Source: a virus
Virus record (IMG/VR): IMGVR_UViG_3300036944_000392
Location: 1 to 42,906 of that record
DNA: 42,906 nucleotides
Direction: 5' to 3' (one strand)
The notes beneath the pieces were generated by a model, which was not told where the DNA came from, searched no databases, and was given only the letters and a program-made list of their open reading frames with translations. The position numbers and the translations under genes are program-made. Below, piece by piece: positions 24,043 through 32,036 of this stretch; positions within the stretch are counted from its first letter, which is position 1, and each line of letters opens with the position of its first letter.

Positions 24043-24324
24043 TTATTCTCCTTTTGCTTTTTTGATGGCGTTGTCGATGTACTCAATGTCGAAGTCTTCC
24101 GGCTTCATAAACCGTCTCGCATAAACCAACGCATCCAGAAGTTCCGGGGCGGCGGCTATTAGGCGGGCGTTGGCTTCGCTTTCCCGTTGATGATTTTCAA
24201 AGCCTTCACCCAATGCGAAATATGTGACGTTTGCGACAGGTCTCCCTGATGGGGACGCTACAACTGGTGCGCCAACTCTCGATGAGTATGGGGACGCAAT
24301 CCATGTACCCTTCGTATGGCTCAT
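24043..24324 (-). CDS. Small phage protein with ARLIAAAPELL motif, 93 aa
   Basis: A 93-residue protein of a widespread phage type with the ANARLIAAAPELLDAL motif and an N-terminus MSHTKGTWIAS. Function not known. Starts at ATGA with the ATPase stop and ends 2 bases before the SSB-like start. Confidence 0.75.
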   Translation of the reverse strand: MSHTKGTWIASPYSSRVGAPVVASPSGRPVANVTYFALGEGFENHQRESEANARLIAAAPELLDALVYARRFMKPEDFDIEYIDNAIKKAKGE

Positions 24325-25100
24325 TCCTTGGTTTCCTTCTTCTTCACCACACCACCAGCAACATACCCCGCCAACGGGTTTTCCCCATGCTTCACCTCGA
24401 TATCCTCACGGATACCGAGACGGTTCTTGGCAACGCTGCTGGGGGTTAGATACGTTACCAGCACAATATCCCCCGTGGTGCGGGCCTTCTTGTTCTCACC
24501 TTCGCCAGTGAGGATGGTTGCCTGCTTCAGGAAGCCCACCAGATCCACGTCATCGACGTATGACTTCATGGACTTCTTATGGAGACGCAGGCTGTATTTG
24601 CTGAACGGGTCCATGTCCGGCAGATCGATGTCCTGGATGTCGGCATGGGCGAGGAACACCGTGTTCATGCCACGCTCCCTACGGATTATTTCGACAGCCT
24701 TCCTGACACGCATGTGTCCTGCCGCTACCGCATCCCGGCCAGCCCCATAACCCCCAAGGGCCTGACTAATTCCCTTAGCCTTCGGGTCTGATGCCAGAAC
24801 CTCTGCAATGAACATGGATTCCAAACCAGTCACGGAATCGATAATCAGGCTCTGGTAATCGTGGGCGTCATGGATCAACGCCTTGAGCTGGCCAAACAGT
24901 TTGTCGCTCGTGTCTGTAACCCCAGGCAGAGACTTTGGCTTAGCGGGCGAATCATCCGGCACCCGTTCGCCCTGTGTCCTGATCATGAATGGTTTTGGGA
25001 ATGTTGCGGCCAGACTTGTCTTGCCGGTTCCTGGCTCACCTACAATGGTGCAGACCAGTGGGCCTCTCTCTTCGAAAGAGGCTTCATCAAGTAGCGACAT
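24321..25100 (-). CDS. RecA-fold ATPase, Sak4-like recombinase
   Basis: A 259-residue P-loop ATPase of the phage RecA-like (Sak4/AAA_24) type. Walker A is GEPGTGKTS at 21-29 and Walker B SLIIDS at 84-89. A conserved AHADIQDIDLPD stretch follows at about 150. It lacks the N-terminal and C-terminal DNA-binding domains of RecA, as Sak4 does. It is first gene of the leftward recombination operon. AGGAG is 8 bases before ATG 25100. Confidence 0.8.
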   Translation of the reverse strand: MSLLDEASFEERGPLVCTIVGEPGTGKTSLAATFPKPFMIRTQGERVPDDSPAKPKSLPGVTDTSDKLFGQLKALIHDAHDYQSLIIDSVTGLESMFIAEVLASDPKAKGISQALGGYGAGRDAVAAGHMRVRKAVEIIRRERGMNTVFLAHADIQDIDLPDMDPFSKYSLRLHKKSMKSYVDDVDLVGFLKQATILTGEGENKKARTTGDIVLVTYLTPSSVAKNRLGIREDIEVKHGENPLAGYVAGGVVKKKETKE

Positions 25101-25126
25101 CTCGCTCTCCTTTTTGCTTCTACCGC

Positions 25127-25155
25127 TTGAACTTGCCTGATTGATAGTTTATAGT
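25127..25155 (+). promoter_or_regulatory. Rightward promoter of the HTH operon
   Basis: -35 TTGAAC (25127-25132), 17-base spacer and -10 TATAGT (25150-25155). It lies in the 89-base divergent region between the leftward recombination operon and the rightward 25190 gene. The leftward operon must start here too, but I could not find a convincing promoter for it. Confidence 0.55.
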
Positions 25156-25189
25156 CAAGGCATAAATGCATAGCGCAGAGGAAAATGTG

Positions 25190-25606
25190 ATGGACGAGAT
25201 ACCGGATGATGTGATGGAGGCGGCGTGGGCCTGTGTTGATGAGTACGTTGACCCGGATCTGGTCCCAGTCATCGCCCGCGCCATCCTTGCAGAGCGGTCG
25301 CGGCATGTGGCCTTGCAGCAGAACCTACGTGATGCTTTCGATGCGCTTTGTGCCATGCGGAACAGCATCAACGAACACATCCCTATGCCGAGCCTTGAGA
25401 GCGATCTTCTCCATGGCCCTGAGACCACAGTCTTTTGTTCCGTCGTTGCAGAAACCGTAATCAACTCCATCCTTGCCGAGCGGGAGAGGTGTGCGAATGT
25501 GGTCCAAGACGAGGGGATAACGTCAGTGGACCTGACTTCTTCTGGCGCATGTTTGAGAGACGGAAGAATAATTGCAAGAATCAACAACACCACTCAGACA
25601 CAGTAA
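25190..25606 (+). CDS. Hypothetical acidic protein, 138 aa
   Basis: A 138-residue, largely helical, acidic protein (MDEIPDDVMEAAWACVDEYVD; ETVINSILAERERCANVVQ). AGGA lies 7 bases before ATG 25190, which is preferred to ATG 25166. The first gene after the promoter at 25127. It resembles phage proteins of unknown function with repeated ILAER motifs. Confidence 0.7.
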   Translation: MDEIPDDVMEAAWACVDEYVDPDLVPVIARAILAERSRHVALQQNLRDAFDALCAMRNSINEHIPMPSLESDLLHGPETTVFCSVVAETVINSILAERERCANVVQDEGITSVDLTSSGACLRDGRIIARINNTTQTQ

Positions 25607-25617
25607 GGTAACCTAAC

Positions 25618-25857
25618 ATGCTCATGACAGTAGAAGACATCGTAAAAGCACTGCACCGCCGCTCCGGTAACGAGGTTGCGCGGGGTTCCGGCGTGCATTT
25701 CGTCACCATCTCCCGCATCAAGAAGGGCCACAAGAAAGCGCCTTCATATGGGACGTTGGAGAAGCTGACACGCTATTTCCAGGAAAATCCAGTGGAAGAA
25801 GAGATCCTGGAGCGGGAGGTTGCCGCGCTACGGGAGAAATTGGGGGAGGGGGAGTGA
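25618..25857 (+). CDS. Helix-turn-helix DNA-binding protein, XRE-like
   Basis: A 79-residue protein with a helix-turn-helix at about 20-45 (VARGSGVHFVTISRIKKGH), near the Cro/XRE pattern, followed by a hydrophobic helix and an acidic tail (EEEILEREVAALREKLGEGE). It could control the divergent promoters nearby. It is the only repressor-like gene here. A leaderless or short AAGG site lies before ATG 25618. Confidence 0.7.
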   Translation: MLMTVEDIVKALHRRSGNEVARGSGVHFVTISRIKKGHKKAPSYGTLEKLTRYFQENPVEEEILEREVAALREKLGEGE

Positions 25858-26078
25858 TGGAGTGGAAACCTATTGAGACAGCGCCATTAGACAAAGATAT
25901 CCTTGCGTGGGCCGATAATTGGCACTGGGAGAGAGTCGAAAAAGCCTACAGGCACAGCGATTTCAACGGGCACAAAGGCGTTATATGTCGCGGAGGCTGC
26001 GCAGGAGCGCCATTTCGCCTTGGTCATAAAGATGCTCCCACTCATTGGATCGATATCCCCATGCCTCCCAACAAATAA
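25857..26078 (+). CDS. DUF551-like protein
   Basis: A 73-residue protein of the phage DUF551 type: MEWKPIETAPLDKDILAW at the start, then a middle loop with Cys, and a C-terminus APTHWIDIPMPP. The family is common beside early phage genes but has no known function. Starts at a TGATG overlap with the HTH gene. Confidence 0.8.
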   Translation: MEWKPIETAPLDKDILAWADNWHWERVEKAYRHSDFNGHKGVICRGGCAGAPFRLGHKDAPTHWIDIPMPPNK

Positions 26079-26106
26079 AGGCCCCTCACGGGGCCTCTTT
26101 CATTTC
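26079..26106. terminator. Bidirectional terminator between convergent operons
   Basis: A 7-bp stem AGGCCCC/GGGGCCT (26079-26085, 26090-26096) with a 4-base loop. The rightward strand follows it with CTTTCATTTC and the leftward with TTTATTTG. It separates the DUF551 gene from the convergent primase gene, whose stop codon lies at 26100. Confidence 0.85.
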
Positions 26107-28508
26107 GGGTGGTATCGAAGGATGACTGCGTTTGTTCTTTTGTTCTTGTCCTTCACCTCCCTGATAAGCCCTTCCTTGATAAGCTTGCCCTTGGCTTCAA
26201 TCACAGCGTCACGGTCCATATCCCGTAGGCATCGCGACGAACACAGCTTACCAATGGTGCACCCTGGCTTGTTCTTGATCTCCTTAAACAGCGTTTCCTT
26301 CAGATTGGCTTTCTTGGCAAAGTTCTTGTCCCACAGAGAAACCATCTCGATCTTGGATTGCGCATCCATCCACGCGGCAGCAGCGGCCCATTGAACGTGT
26401 TCCGCCGTCACCGTCCCGTCTGGAATACCCAGCACCAGGGAGATCTTCGTGGCCTTCTCCGTCATGCGCTTGTAAAGCGGGCCGAATGGAGAACCCTCAG
26501 TCTCGCGCTGGTGTCTGGCATAGTTGCGCTGCCATTTGGCAAAGCCTTTCAGCAGTTCGTCAGCTTCTGCCGTATAGCCTACAGGAATGCTATCGCCCCT
26601 TACCTCGACGCGATCACCCTTCTGCCATGTAGATCCGCCCCACGCCATCTGGGATAGCTGCATTCTCATGCCGATGGGGATATCCGGAACCTCATGGTTC
26701 TCGCGCTCGATAGGAAACTCCTCAGTCTCCAGACACAGCATGGCACGGCCAAGAAAACCTGTCTTGACGTTTTGAACCGTCATTATCTCCCGTAGCTGTT
26801 CCGGAGTGGTAAAGCCCAACAGTGACAGGAATGGCTTATCGATCTTCCCATCATTGTCCAGCCGGGATGTCAGATCATCGACGGCCTTGCGCAATGAGCC
26901 GTCCTTGTCTTCGTTTTCGTCTATCCGTTTCTGATATGCCGAGATCCGCGCCATGATGTCTTTTTTGATTTCGCGCTGGGTGTCCCCGCCGACAATATGG
27001 GCGCTACCTGACTTAGAATAAACTTCCATGAAGGTGGCAATAACGCCGTCAAGATGGGTTGCCCCATTGTTGCGGGAGTTAAGCACCTTCGCCAGACGTT
27101 CGCCAATCTCGTCAACCATGTAGTTCGCGGCCTGATGTTCTATCAGGTTTACCGTCACCTCTCGATCTGACTTTATCTGGCCATAGACGGACGCGCCCAT
27201 GCCTGCCTCAAAGACAAGCCTGCGCACTGCATTAAGCACGGCATCCTTGCCTGTGGCGCTATCGGCAACACCCAGCACGAACATATTGGTGCGGCTCTTG
27301 CGGGCGTTGGCTCCGACGTACCGCAGGCCAGCAATGGCAGACACAGCGTAAACGGCACCCATTGCCGCAAGATACTTGCGCGGGTTCAGGCACTGGCTAT
27401 CGATCCATTTGGCAAGCTTGCCTGTAAAGCCTGGAGGTGACAGAAGATCGATATCAGTCAGGTTGACGGGGCAGCTTTCAACCTTGGCAAACTCATGGTC
27501 AATAGCGTCTTCCTCTTCCTCCTGTTCGCCATCCTCCCCATCGCCCTCTTCGCTGGATTCCTCCTCCACAACGGAGGACTCCCATTGTTCCGTGATGGTC
27601 TTGGAGTTGTCGGCCCACGAATACCAAAGCTCTGGAACCTCGATATCCATCATATCCATGTCTTGATATGACCAACCGTTGTCGGACGCCAGCTTGAAGA
27701 TGGTGGCAACGGTAATAGGTCGCTCTCCTGTATCCCGGAAGCCTCCCCATTTGTAATGGATGTCGTGTTCCTTGTAGTTGGCAGACTGTTGGGACCATTC
27801 GTCCCATATGCTCAAACCATCGCCAGATGTGGCATGGTGAATGGCCATTCCGATGGCAATCCATTCGGAATATTCGTCATAGCAATGGACGTGCTTCAGC
27901 GCATCCCGCAAGACTTCATTCGTAACGGAAATTCGCTCTCCGTCATGCTCTACCTTTTCGTATTCCCGTGGCTTCAGCTTCGCCACAAGGGAGGCGGGAG
28001 CTTCATCTATCTCCTCGACAGATCCTGACAGAACCGTGTAAACGGTACCCTTCCGGTGCATAGATCCAGGGCCAACCACAAAGCCGGTATGTTTAAAATC
28101 AATGCCTGGGTAGTCCTTGTGGATCATCGAAACGCGGATATCAGGCGACAGCTTGAAATAGTAATGCTTCGATCCGCCGCCACTACCGGTTTCAACGATA
28201 AGGCCAGCACTGGCGATCTCGGGGCAGTCTTCGTACAGCTTCTGGAAGGAATCAACGCCGCCTCTCGGGGGGTCAACGTCGATCACAAGCAGGTTATTGC
28301 ACAGCACACCATAGCCGCATCCGATACTTTCGGAGATCATGGCCATCGTGTCCATTTCCTCCTCATCGTGGATTTCTTCGTTCTGCCAGCCTTTTTTGTA
28401 TGGCAGCTTTCCGTTGATTTTCGATTCCCATTCAGGGTCCACAGGGCGCAGCAAGACAACACGAATATCGTTCGCGTTGAAGTCGCGCATCAGCTTTATG
28501 CGCTCCAT
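26100..28508 (-). CDS. Primase-polymerase / helicase replication protein
   Basis: An 802-residue fusion. Residues about 1-175 form an AEP-type primase-polymerase domain with VIDVD (75-79; D77 and D79 predicted metal ligands), GSKHYYF (112-118) and GIDFKHTGFVVGPGS (135-149). A PriCT-2-like region (about 205-280) follows, with WIAIGMAIHHATSG. An acidic linker (314-334) then leads to a P-loop DUF3987-type helicase with GVADSATGKD at 413-422 and YMVDEIGERL. It probably primes and unwinds at the origin. ATG 28508 is 80 bases from the repeat region. Confidence 0.85.
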   Translation of the reverse strand: MERIKLMRDFNANDIRVVLLRPVDPEWESKINGKLPYKKGWQNEEIHDEEEMDTMAMISESIGCGYGVLCNNLLVIDVDPPRGGVDSFQKLYEDCPEIASAGLIVETGSGGGSKHYYFKLSPDIRVSMIHKDYPGIDFKHTGFVVGPGSMHRKGTVYTVLSGSVEEIDEAPASLVAKLKPREYEKVEHDGERISVTNEVLRDALKHVHCYDEYSEWIAIGMAIHHATSGDGLSIWDEWSQQSANYKEHDIHYKWGGFRDTGERPITVATIFKLASDNGWSYQDMDMMDIEVPELWYSWADNSKTITEQWESSVVEEESSEEGDGEDGEQEEEEDAIDHEFAKVESCPVNLTDIDLLSPPGFTGKLAKWIDSQCLNPRKYLAAMGAVYAVSAIAGLRYVGANARKSRTNMFVLGVADSATGKDAVLNAVRRLVFEAGMGASVYGQIKSDREVTVNLIEHQAANYMVDEIGERLAKVLNSRNNGATHLDGVIATFMEVYSKSGSAHIVGGDTQREIKKDIMARISAYQKRIDENEDKDGSLRKAVDDLTSRLDNDGKIDKPFLSLLGFTTPEQLREIMTVQNVKTGFLGRAMLCLETEEFPIERENHEVPDIPIGMRMQLSQMAWGGSTWQKGDRVEVRGDSIPVGYTAEADELLKGFAKWQRNYARHQRETEGSPFGPLYKRMTEKATKISLVLGIPDGTVTAEHVQWAAAAAWMDAQSKIEMVSLWDKNFAKKANLKETLFKEIKNKPGCTIGKLCSSRCLRDMDRDAVIEAKGKLIKEGLIREVKDKNKRTNAVILRYHPK

Positions 28509-28538
28509 TAGTTTGCGCCTTTGTGGTTGTTTGTTTGC

Positions 28539-28566
28539 AATATATTGGGAATTAAACTAACGTAAA
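28539..28566 (-). promoter_or_regulatory. Possible leftward promoter of the primase gene
   Basis: Minus-strand -35 TTTACG (28566-28561), 16-base spacer and -10 TATATT (28544-28539). The start is 31 bases downstream. The -35 is imperfect, so this is a best guess for the primase transcript. Confidence 0.4.
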
Positions 28567-28605
28567 ACACAGCCATCGGGTCATCCTTATCATGATCTGA
28601 GGTCA

Positions 28606-29044
28606 GGGCGTTCCACCTCGGCAAAGGTGTTTGAGCGCCCGATTTATTTCTCCCTCAAGCTACTCCTATCCGTTTCCGTGGTCAACGGCCTTCGGATGCC
28701 GTTTAACGATTTCCGCTGGATTTCCATGTTTGGAAATCGATTAAGTTTTTGATTTTTATGGACTATTTGGAATTTGGCCTTACGGTTTCCGATTTCCGTT
28801 TCCCTATAAGAGGAATTCCATATCTCTTTTAAGAAAATTAGTTAATCTTCTTCTTTATATTTCTCTTATAAGAGACTGTAATATAATGCTTATTTTCCCT
28901 TAGAGGGGGATTGGTAGGGGTTCTCTTTTTACCCACCCCATATAGTATGGGAGCGGAAATCGGAAATCTATGCGATTAACTCATTATTCTGTAATGGAAG
29001 CAATAGGTTAGATCGTTTCCAAAGCTGGAAACAGGGCGGAAATC
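28606..29044. other. Probable replication origin: AT-rich, iteron-rich non-coding region
   Basis: About 440 non-coding bases between the primase gene and the rightward early operon. It holds near-identical GGAAATC/GATTTCC motifs at 28707, 28718, 28732 (the last two an inverted pair), 28790, 28955, 28962 and 29038. Related GTTTCC/GGAAAC boxes are at 28785, 28798, 29015 and 29027. A perfect 14-bp palindrome TCTCTTATAAGAGA lies at 28862-28875, and a nested hairpin (GGGCG/CGCCC with CACCT/AGGTG) at 28606-28640. The AT-rich centre around 28,800-28,900 could be the melting site. Binding by the primase or another factor is inferred. Confidence 0.75.
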
Positions 29045-29069
29045 TATAAATGTTAGCACTCACGATAAT
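29041..29069 (+). promoter_or_regulatory. Rightward early promoter, GATAA type without a good -35
   Basis: GATAAT at 29064-29069 is preceded by TGTTAG at the same spacing as in the promoters at 32532 and 36149, but the -35 position reads AATCTA instead of TTGAC. The first gene starts 65 bases downstream. The last origin iteron overlaps its -35, so initiator binding could repress it. Confidence 0.5.
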
Positions 29070-29133
29070 TTCTGCTTGACTTCCTCAACGCAACGGGCCA
29101 ATGTCGGGTCAGTTCAAAACGAAGGAGGCCGAG

Positions 29134-29397
29134 ATGGCTAGGAATGATGGTGGAGCTGCGTTTCCAAGAGCCGCAGCGGAGTATGGTCACGGAGGACACT
29201 ACGAACAGGACGGCATGTCCCTGCGCGACTGGTTCGCTGGTCAGGCATTGAGTGGGATATCTGGGCACCTGTCAGAAATGATTTCTGCTGACATCGTTAG
29301 CAAGGAAGAAATCCTTGAGGGATTCACAGCGGCATCCATAATGGCATTCAAGCTGGCAGACGCCATGCTGGCAGAACGGGAGAAGGACAATGCTTAA
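29134..29397 (+). CDS. Small phage protein, 87 aa
   Basis: An 87-residue protein of a common phage type: DGGAAFPRAAAEYGHG, then GMSLRDWFAGQALSG, and ending KLADAMLAEREK. AAGGAGG lies 5 bases before ATG 29134, which is therefore chosen over ATG 29101. Function unknown. First gene after the origin. Confidence 0.75.
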   Translation: MARNDGGAAFPRAAAEYGHGGHYEQDGMSLRDWFAGQALSGISGHLSEMISADIVSKEEILEGFTAASIMAFKLADAMLAEREKDNA

Positions 29398-29710
29398 ACT
29401 CACAACCGCACTCGCACTGGCAATGGCCATTGCAACCCCAGCACTGGCCCAGAAACCCCCACCCAGCCCCACAAAAGCACTGGTCAACATCATCGTGGCG
29501 GAACAGTTCTGCGCTATGAGGATGCCGCCAAAGGAGATCATCACGGCTATCGGTGGTCAGGCAGTGGCAGAAACCGGACTGGACATGCCGCAGATGGTCG
29601 ATGCCTCCTACATCGCAGCCACGGCCATCGGGAACGCGTATCGTGCTGACGGCACCCTGCCGGGGTTCTGCCTGCGGATGGCGGAGATCTATTCGGGGAG
29701 TGGGTGGTGA
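29390..29710 (+). CDS. Secreted (periplasmic) protein, 106 aa
   Basis: A 106-residue protein with an N-terminal signal peptide of about 20 residues (hydrophobic LTTALALAMAIATPALA, cleavage after ALA). The mature part is helical with two Cys (EQFCAMRM; GFCLRMAE) that could form a disulphide. No family recognised. Early secreted phage proteins may alter host envelope or exclude other phages. It overlaps the previous gene by 8 bases. Confidence 0.7.
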   Translation: MLKLTTALALAMAIATPALAQKPPPSPTKALVNIIVAEQFCAMRMPPKEIITAIGGQAVAETGLDMPQMVDASYIAATAIGNAYRADGTLPGFCLRMAEIYSGSGW

Positions 29711-29976
29711 TGGGTGCTGAGGCAGGGATGGTGGAACGGGTGGCTAGGGCGATTACCAAAGCGTATGGTTGGAGTAACGATGACGAATCATGGGAGGCGT
29801 TCACGGATGAAGCACGCGCAGCTATTGCAGCGATGCGGGAGCCTACGGAGGGGATGCGCAAGGCTGTGGAGAAGGCAGAGAATGACATGGGTGTATGTCA
29901 TGCAGCCTATGAGCATATCGACTGGGACGAAGCATGGCCGGTAGCAATAGACGCCGCATTGGAGGACACGAAATGA
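29710..29976 (+). CDS. Hypothetical acidic protein, 88 aa
   Basis: An 88-residue acidic helical protein (EAGMVERVARAITKAYGW; TDEARAAIAAMREPTEGM; HIDWDEAWPVAIDAAL). It resembles widespread small phage proteins with an ARAAIAAMREPTxxM core. Starts at a TGATG overlap, and its stop overlaps the GcrA-like start (ATGA). Confidence 0.75.
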   Translation: MGAEAGMVERVARAITKAYGWSNDDESWEAFTDEARAAIAAMREPTEGMRKAVEKAENDMGVCHAAYEHIDWDEAWPVAIDAALEDTK

Positions 29977-30653
29977 GCGCACCAAGAGGAAGCCTGTGGA
30001 CGGAAGAAGCCGTAGACACTGCGGCAAAGCTTTGGGGCCAGAATAAAACGGCAAAGCAGGTCGCAGAGGCATTAGGCCCATCGTTCACCAAAAATATGGT
30101 CATCTCTCTGGCCAATCGTGCCAGGGACAGGTTCCCGGCCCGTAAGCCGCTAATGGAGACGGCCTTGAACCTGCCGGTGGATGATATCGCCAAAATCTGG
30201 AACGAATGCCCCCACAGGTCTTCTGCGGACATCGGCAAGGAGTTCGGAGCCAAGGCGTCAACCATCCGTGGACTGGTCACGAAGCATCCGGGAAAGTTTA
30301 ACCCTCGCCCACGAGGTGGGGAGCGTGTTAGCGCAAAATCAAAAGCCAACAAGACCGCACGCAAGAGCAAGACCATCTCCACGGCATGGAGCAGGCCGAC
30401 CCGTGATCCTGCTGCACCGAAGATTGTCTATCGGAATCCTGATCTGGACAGCTATGAGCTTAAGCGATTGCCATTTGCAGCAGACATGGTTTCAAACACA
30501 GGCTGCAAGTACCCACTGACGGACACGGGGCCGCATATGTTCTGTGCCCACACCCGTCATGAGATGAAGCCGTATTGTGCTTATCATGTGGTCAAGTGCA
30601 ATCCGCCGGGGGCGGGGACGGGGTCGGAGAAGAGGGCGCATAAGATTCGGTGA
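29973..30653 (+). CDS. GcrA-like cell cycle regulator
   Basis: A 226-residue protein with an N-terminal GcrA-type DNA-binding segment (WTEEAVDTAAKLWGQNKTAKQVAEALG) and a second similar segment (IAKIWNECPHRSSADIGKEFG). The C-terminus has the Cys/His pattern of the GcrA sigma-binding end: GCKYPLTDTG, FCAH, PYCAYH. GcrA binds sigma-70 and methylated GANTC sites in alphaproteobacteria. The protein is larger than host GcrA (about 170 residues) because of a duplicated helical region. AGGAGG-type GGAGG is 8 bases before the start. The phage copy could redirect host promoters. Confidence 0.8.
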   Translation: MSAPRGSLWTEEAVDTAAKLWGQNKTAKQVAEALGPSFTKNMVISLANRARDRFPARKPLMETALNLPVDDIAKIWNECPHRSSADIGKEFGAKASTIRGLVTKHPGKFNPRPRGGERVSAKSKANKTARKSKTISTAWSRPTRDPAAPKIVYRNPDLDSYELKRLPFAADMVSNTGCKYPLTDTGPHMFCAHTRHEMKPYCAYHVVKCNPPGAGTGSEKRAHKIR

Positions 30654-30682
30654 TTGACTATCATCGTGTCTAAGGCTATCTT
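30654..30682 (+). promoter_or_regulatory. Rightward promoter after the GcrA-like gene
   Basis: -35 TTGACT (30654-30659), 17-base spacer and -10 TATCTT (30677-30682), right after the GcrA-like stop. It would drive the DUF3309 gene and probably those beyond it. Confidence 0.45.
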
Positions 30683-30792
30683 GCCATCATCCGGTTGAAA
30701 TATCGGGGAGCGCATGGCTCTTGCAGGCACTTGATGTTCTGTCTCCATGAAGTCCTTGGGTGCACACAGGGCATTTTATTTTGCGAGGGTCC

Positions 30793-30942
30793 ATGTCAAC
30801 AATCCTGCTAGTCATCCTGGTTATCTTGGTCCTAGGCCTCATGCCGTCAGCAGGCTTCCACAGCTACGGGTGGGGGCCATCTGGTGCCGTTGGCGTTCTC
30901 CTGGTGGTGCTGTTGGTGTTTGTGTTGACGGGGCGGGTGTGA
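30793..30942 (+). CDS. DUF3309 membrane miniprotein
   Basis: A 49-residue protein of the DUF3309 family: MSTILLVILVILVLGLMPS, a short Ser/Tyr/Gly middle (HSYGWGPSG) and a second hydrophobic segment ending LTGRV. The family is common in alphaproteobacterial chromosomes, which supports that host range and suggests host origin. It has two transmembrane segments. Function unknown. Confidence 0.75.
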   Translation: MSTILLVILVILVLGLMPSAGFHSYGWGPSGAVGVLLVVLLVFVLTGRV

Positions 30943-31172
30943 CCCAGAATTTACTGAACAGGGTGGGACCTTTCGAAGGTGAAGCGGATTGTAGCCTTGC
31001 ATAGAAGTTTGATGCTAGCGTGCCACCCAATCTTTCATTCTCACGCAATCGAATTTCGAGCCGCATTTATTAACCAATCGGGAAGCCCTTATGGGGCCGG
31101 TGGCAGTTCAAGGCTAGGATGCTCAAAATTACGCTTAGACTTCCTGAGAAATAAAGACGAAGGAAAAGGAAT

Positions 31173-31292
31173 ATGTTTAAAAAGTTCATATCTATTTATT
31201 TGTCTTACCGAAGGGATAGCAGGTTAAGTCAGATTGAATCATTAAAGGGAGCAGTATTGTGGTCTGGGGTGCTGCATACACGGAAGGACTGA
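31173..31292 (+). CDS. 39-residue miniprotein before the membrane protein
   Basis: A 39-residue basic protein (MFKKFISIYLSYRRDSRLSQ; GAVLWSGVLHTRKD). It has a good AAGGA-rich binding site just upstream and is 6 bases before the next gene. It has no clear membrane helix. The preceding 230 bases (30943-31172) hold no gene that I can support. Confidence 0.5.
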   Translation: MFKKFISIYLSYRRDSRLSQIESLKGAVLWSGVLHTRKD

Positions 31293-31297
31293 AAGAT

Positions 31298-31465
31298 ATG
31301 AATTTAGTAATTGCCCAGATGTTTGCCGCTGCTTTCTGGATGCTATTGGCTGTTGTTTTGCCAGAGAATGTCGCAGCACTCGGGTGGGTCCTGTCGCTAT
31401 TGGTGATTGTTGCTCTTTGGGCATGGGGGCTGACTAAGTTTGGCAGAGATGATTTTGGAATCTAG
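31298..31465 (+). CDS. Two-span membrane protein, 55 aa
   Basis: A 55-residue protein with hydrophobic segments at about 5-19 and 25-45 (AAFWMLLAVVLP; ALGWVLSLLVIVALWAWG) and a charged tail (TKFGRDDFGI). AAGGA is 9 bases before ATG 31298. Its TAG stop overlaps the AGGAG of the next gene. Possible holin-like or accessory membrane protein. Confidence 0.6.
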   Translation: MNLVIAQMFAAAFWMLLAVVLPENVAALGWVLSLLVIVALWAWGLTKFGRDDFGI

Positions 31466-31478
31466 GAGTTAAATTGTA

Positions 31479-32036
31479 ATGCCAGCAGGTAGGCCATCCC
31501 TCTACAAACCAGAGTATTGCGCAGAGGTGATTGAGCTTGGCAAAGCCCCGAATGGCTTTTCTTACATTTACACGCTCAATTGTCCTGAGACAGATGTAGT
31601 GATGTATGTGGGTAAAACCGTGTCACCTGTAAATCGGTACAGATCCCACTGCAAAGAGTTTAGAGGGTTCACGGCCAAGGACAAATGGTGTGCCAAATTG
31701 GCGGCATCTGGTCTTCGACCCAAGATGAAGATTATCGAACTTACAGACGACTGGAGGGGCGCAGAGAAGGTTTGGGTTGGCCACTACAGATCTTTCGGCA
31801 AGCTGCTAAACCATAGCGATGGCGGTGACGGAGGCTACAAGGCAACAGGCTCTAAGCGTCAAAAGTCAAACTACCAGACAGTTATAAACCGTCTTAATGC
31901 CATCATTGCAGATGGCGGGTGCAAGCTAACTCAGTTGCGAGACAACATGAGGGAAGCCAAGAAGCACTTTGCAGCGCAGGGAGAATCCTATTTCTTTGAA
32001 TACTGCATGGGCCGTGTTTTTGAGGATGCAAAGTGA
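31479..32036 (+). CDS. GIY-YIG endonuclease with terminase-like N-terminus
   Basis: A 185-residue protein. Residues about 27-110 are a GIY-YIG domain (FSYIYTLN; VVMYVGKT; NRYRSHCKEF). Residues 1-25 (MPAGRPSLYKPEYCAEVIELGK) match the N-terminus of phage small terminase subunits and not a normal endonuclease start, so the gene looks like a homing endonuclease fused onto the first codons of an older terminase gene. A full small terminase follows directly. The C-terminal part is helical and basic. AGGAG is 10 bases before ATG 31479. Confidence 0.7.
   Translation: MPAGRPSLYKPEYCAEVIELGKAPNGFSYIYTLNCPETDVVMYVGKTVSPVNRYRSHCKEFRGFTAKDKWCAKLAASGLRPKMKIIELTDDWRGAEKVWVGHYRSFGKLLNHSDGGDGGYKATGSKRQKSNYQTVINRLNAIIADGGCKLTQLRDNMREAKKHFAAQGESYFFEYCMGRVFEDAK

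Noticed and set aside
25618-25857. HTH gene as proof of a temperate phage
   Set aside because: No integrase, partner repressor pair, attachment site or partition genes are visible, and Cro-like proteins also occur in virulent phages.
29068-29098. TTGACT at 29075-29080 with a 17-base spacer as a promoter for the 29134 operon
   Set aside because: The -10 position reads CAATGT, a poor match; the GATAAT box at 29064 fits the phage promoter family better.
28509-29133. Repeats in the origin as a CRISPR array
   Set aside because: Units are 6-8 bases, irregularly spaced and in both orientations, with no equal-length spacers or cas genes.
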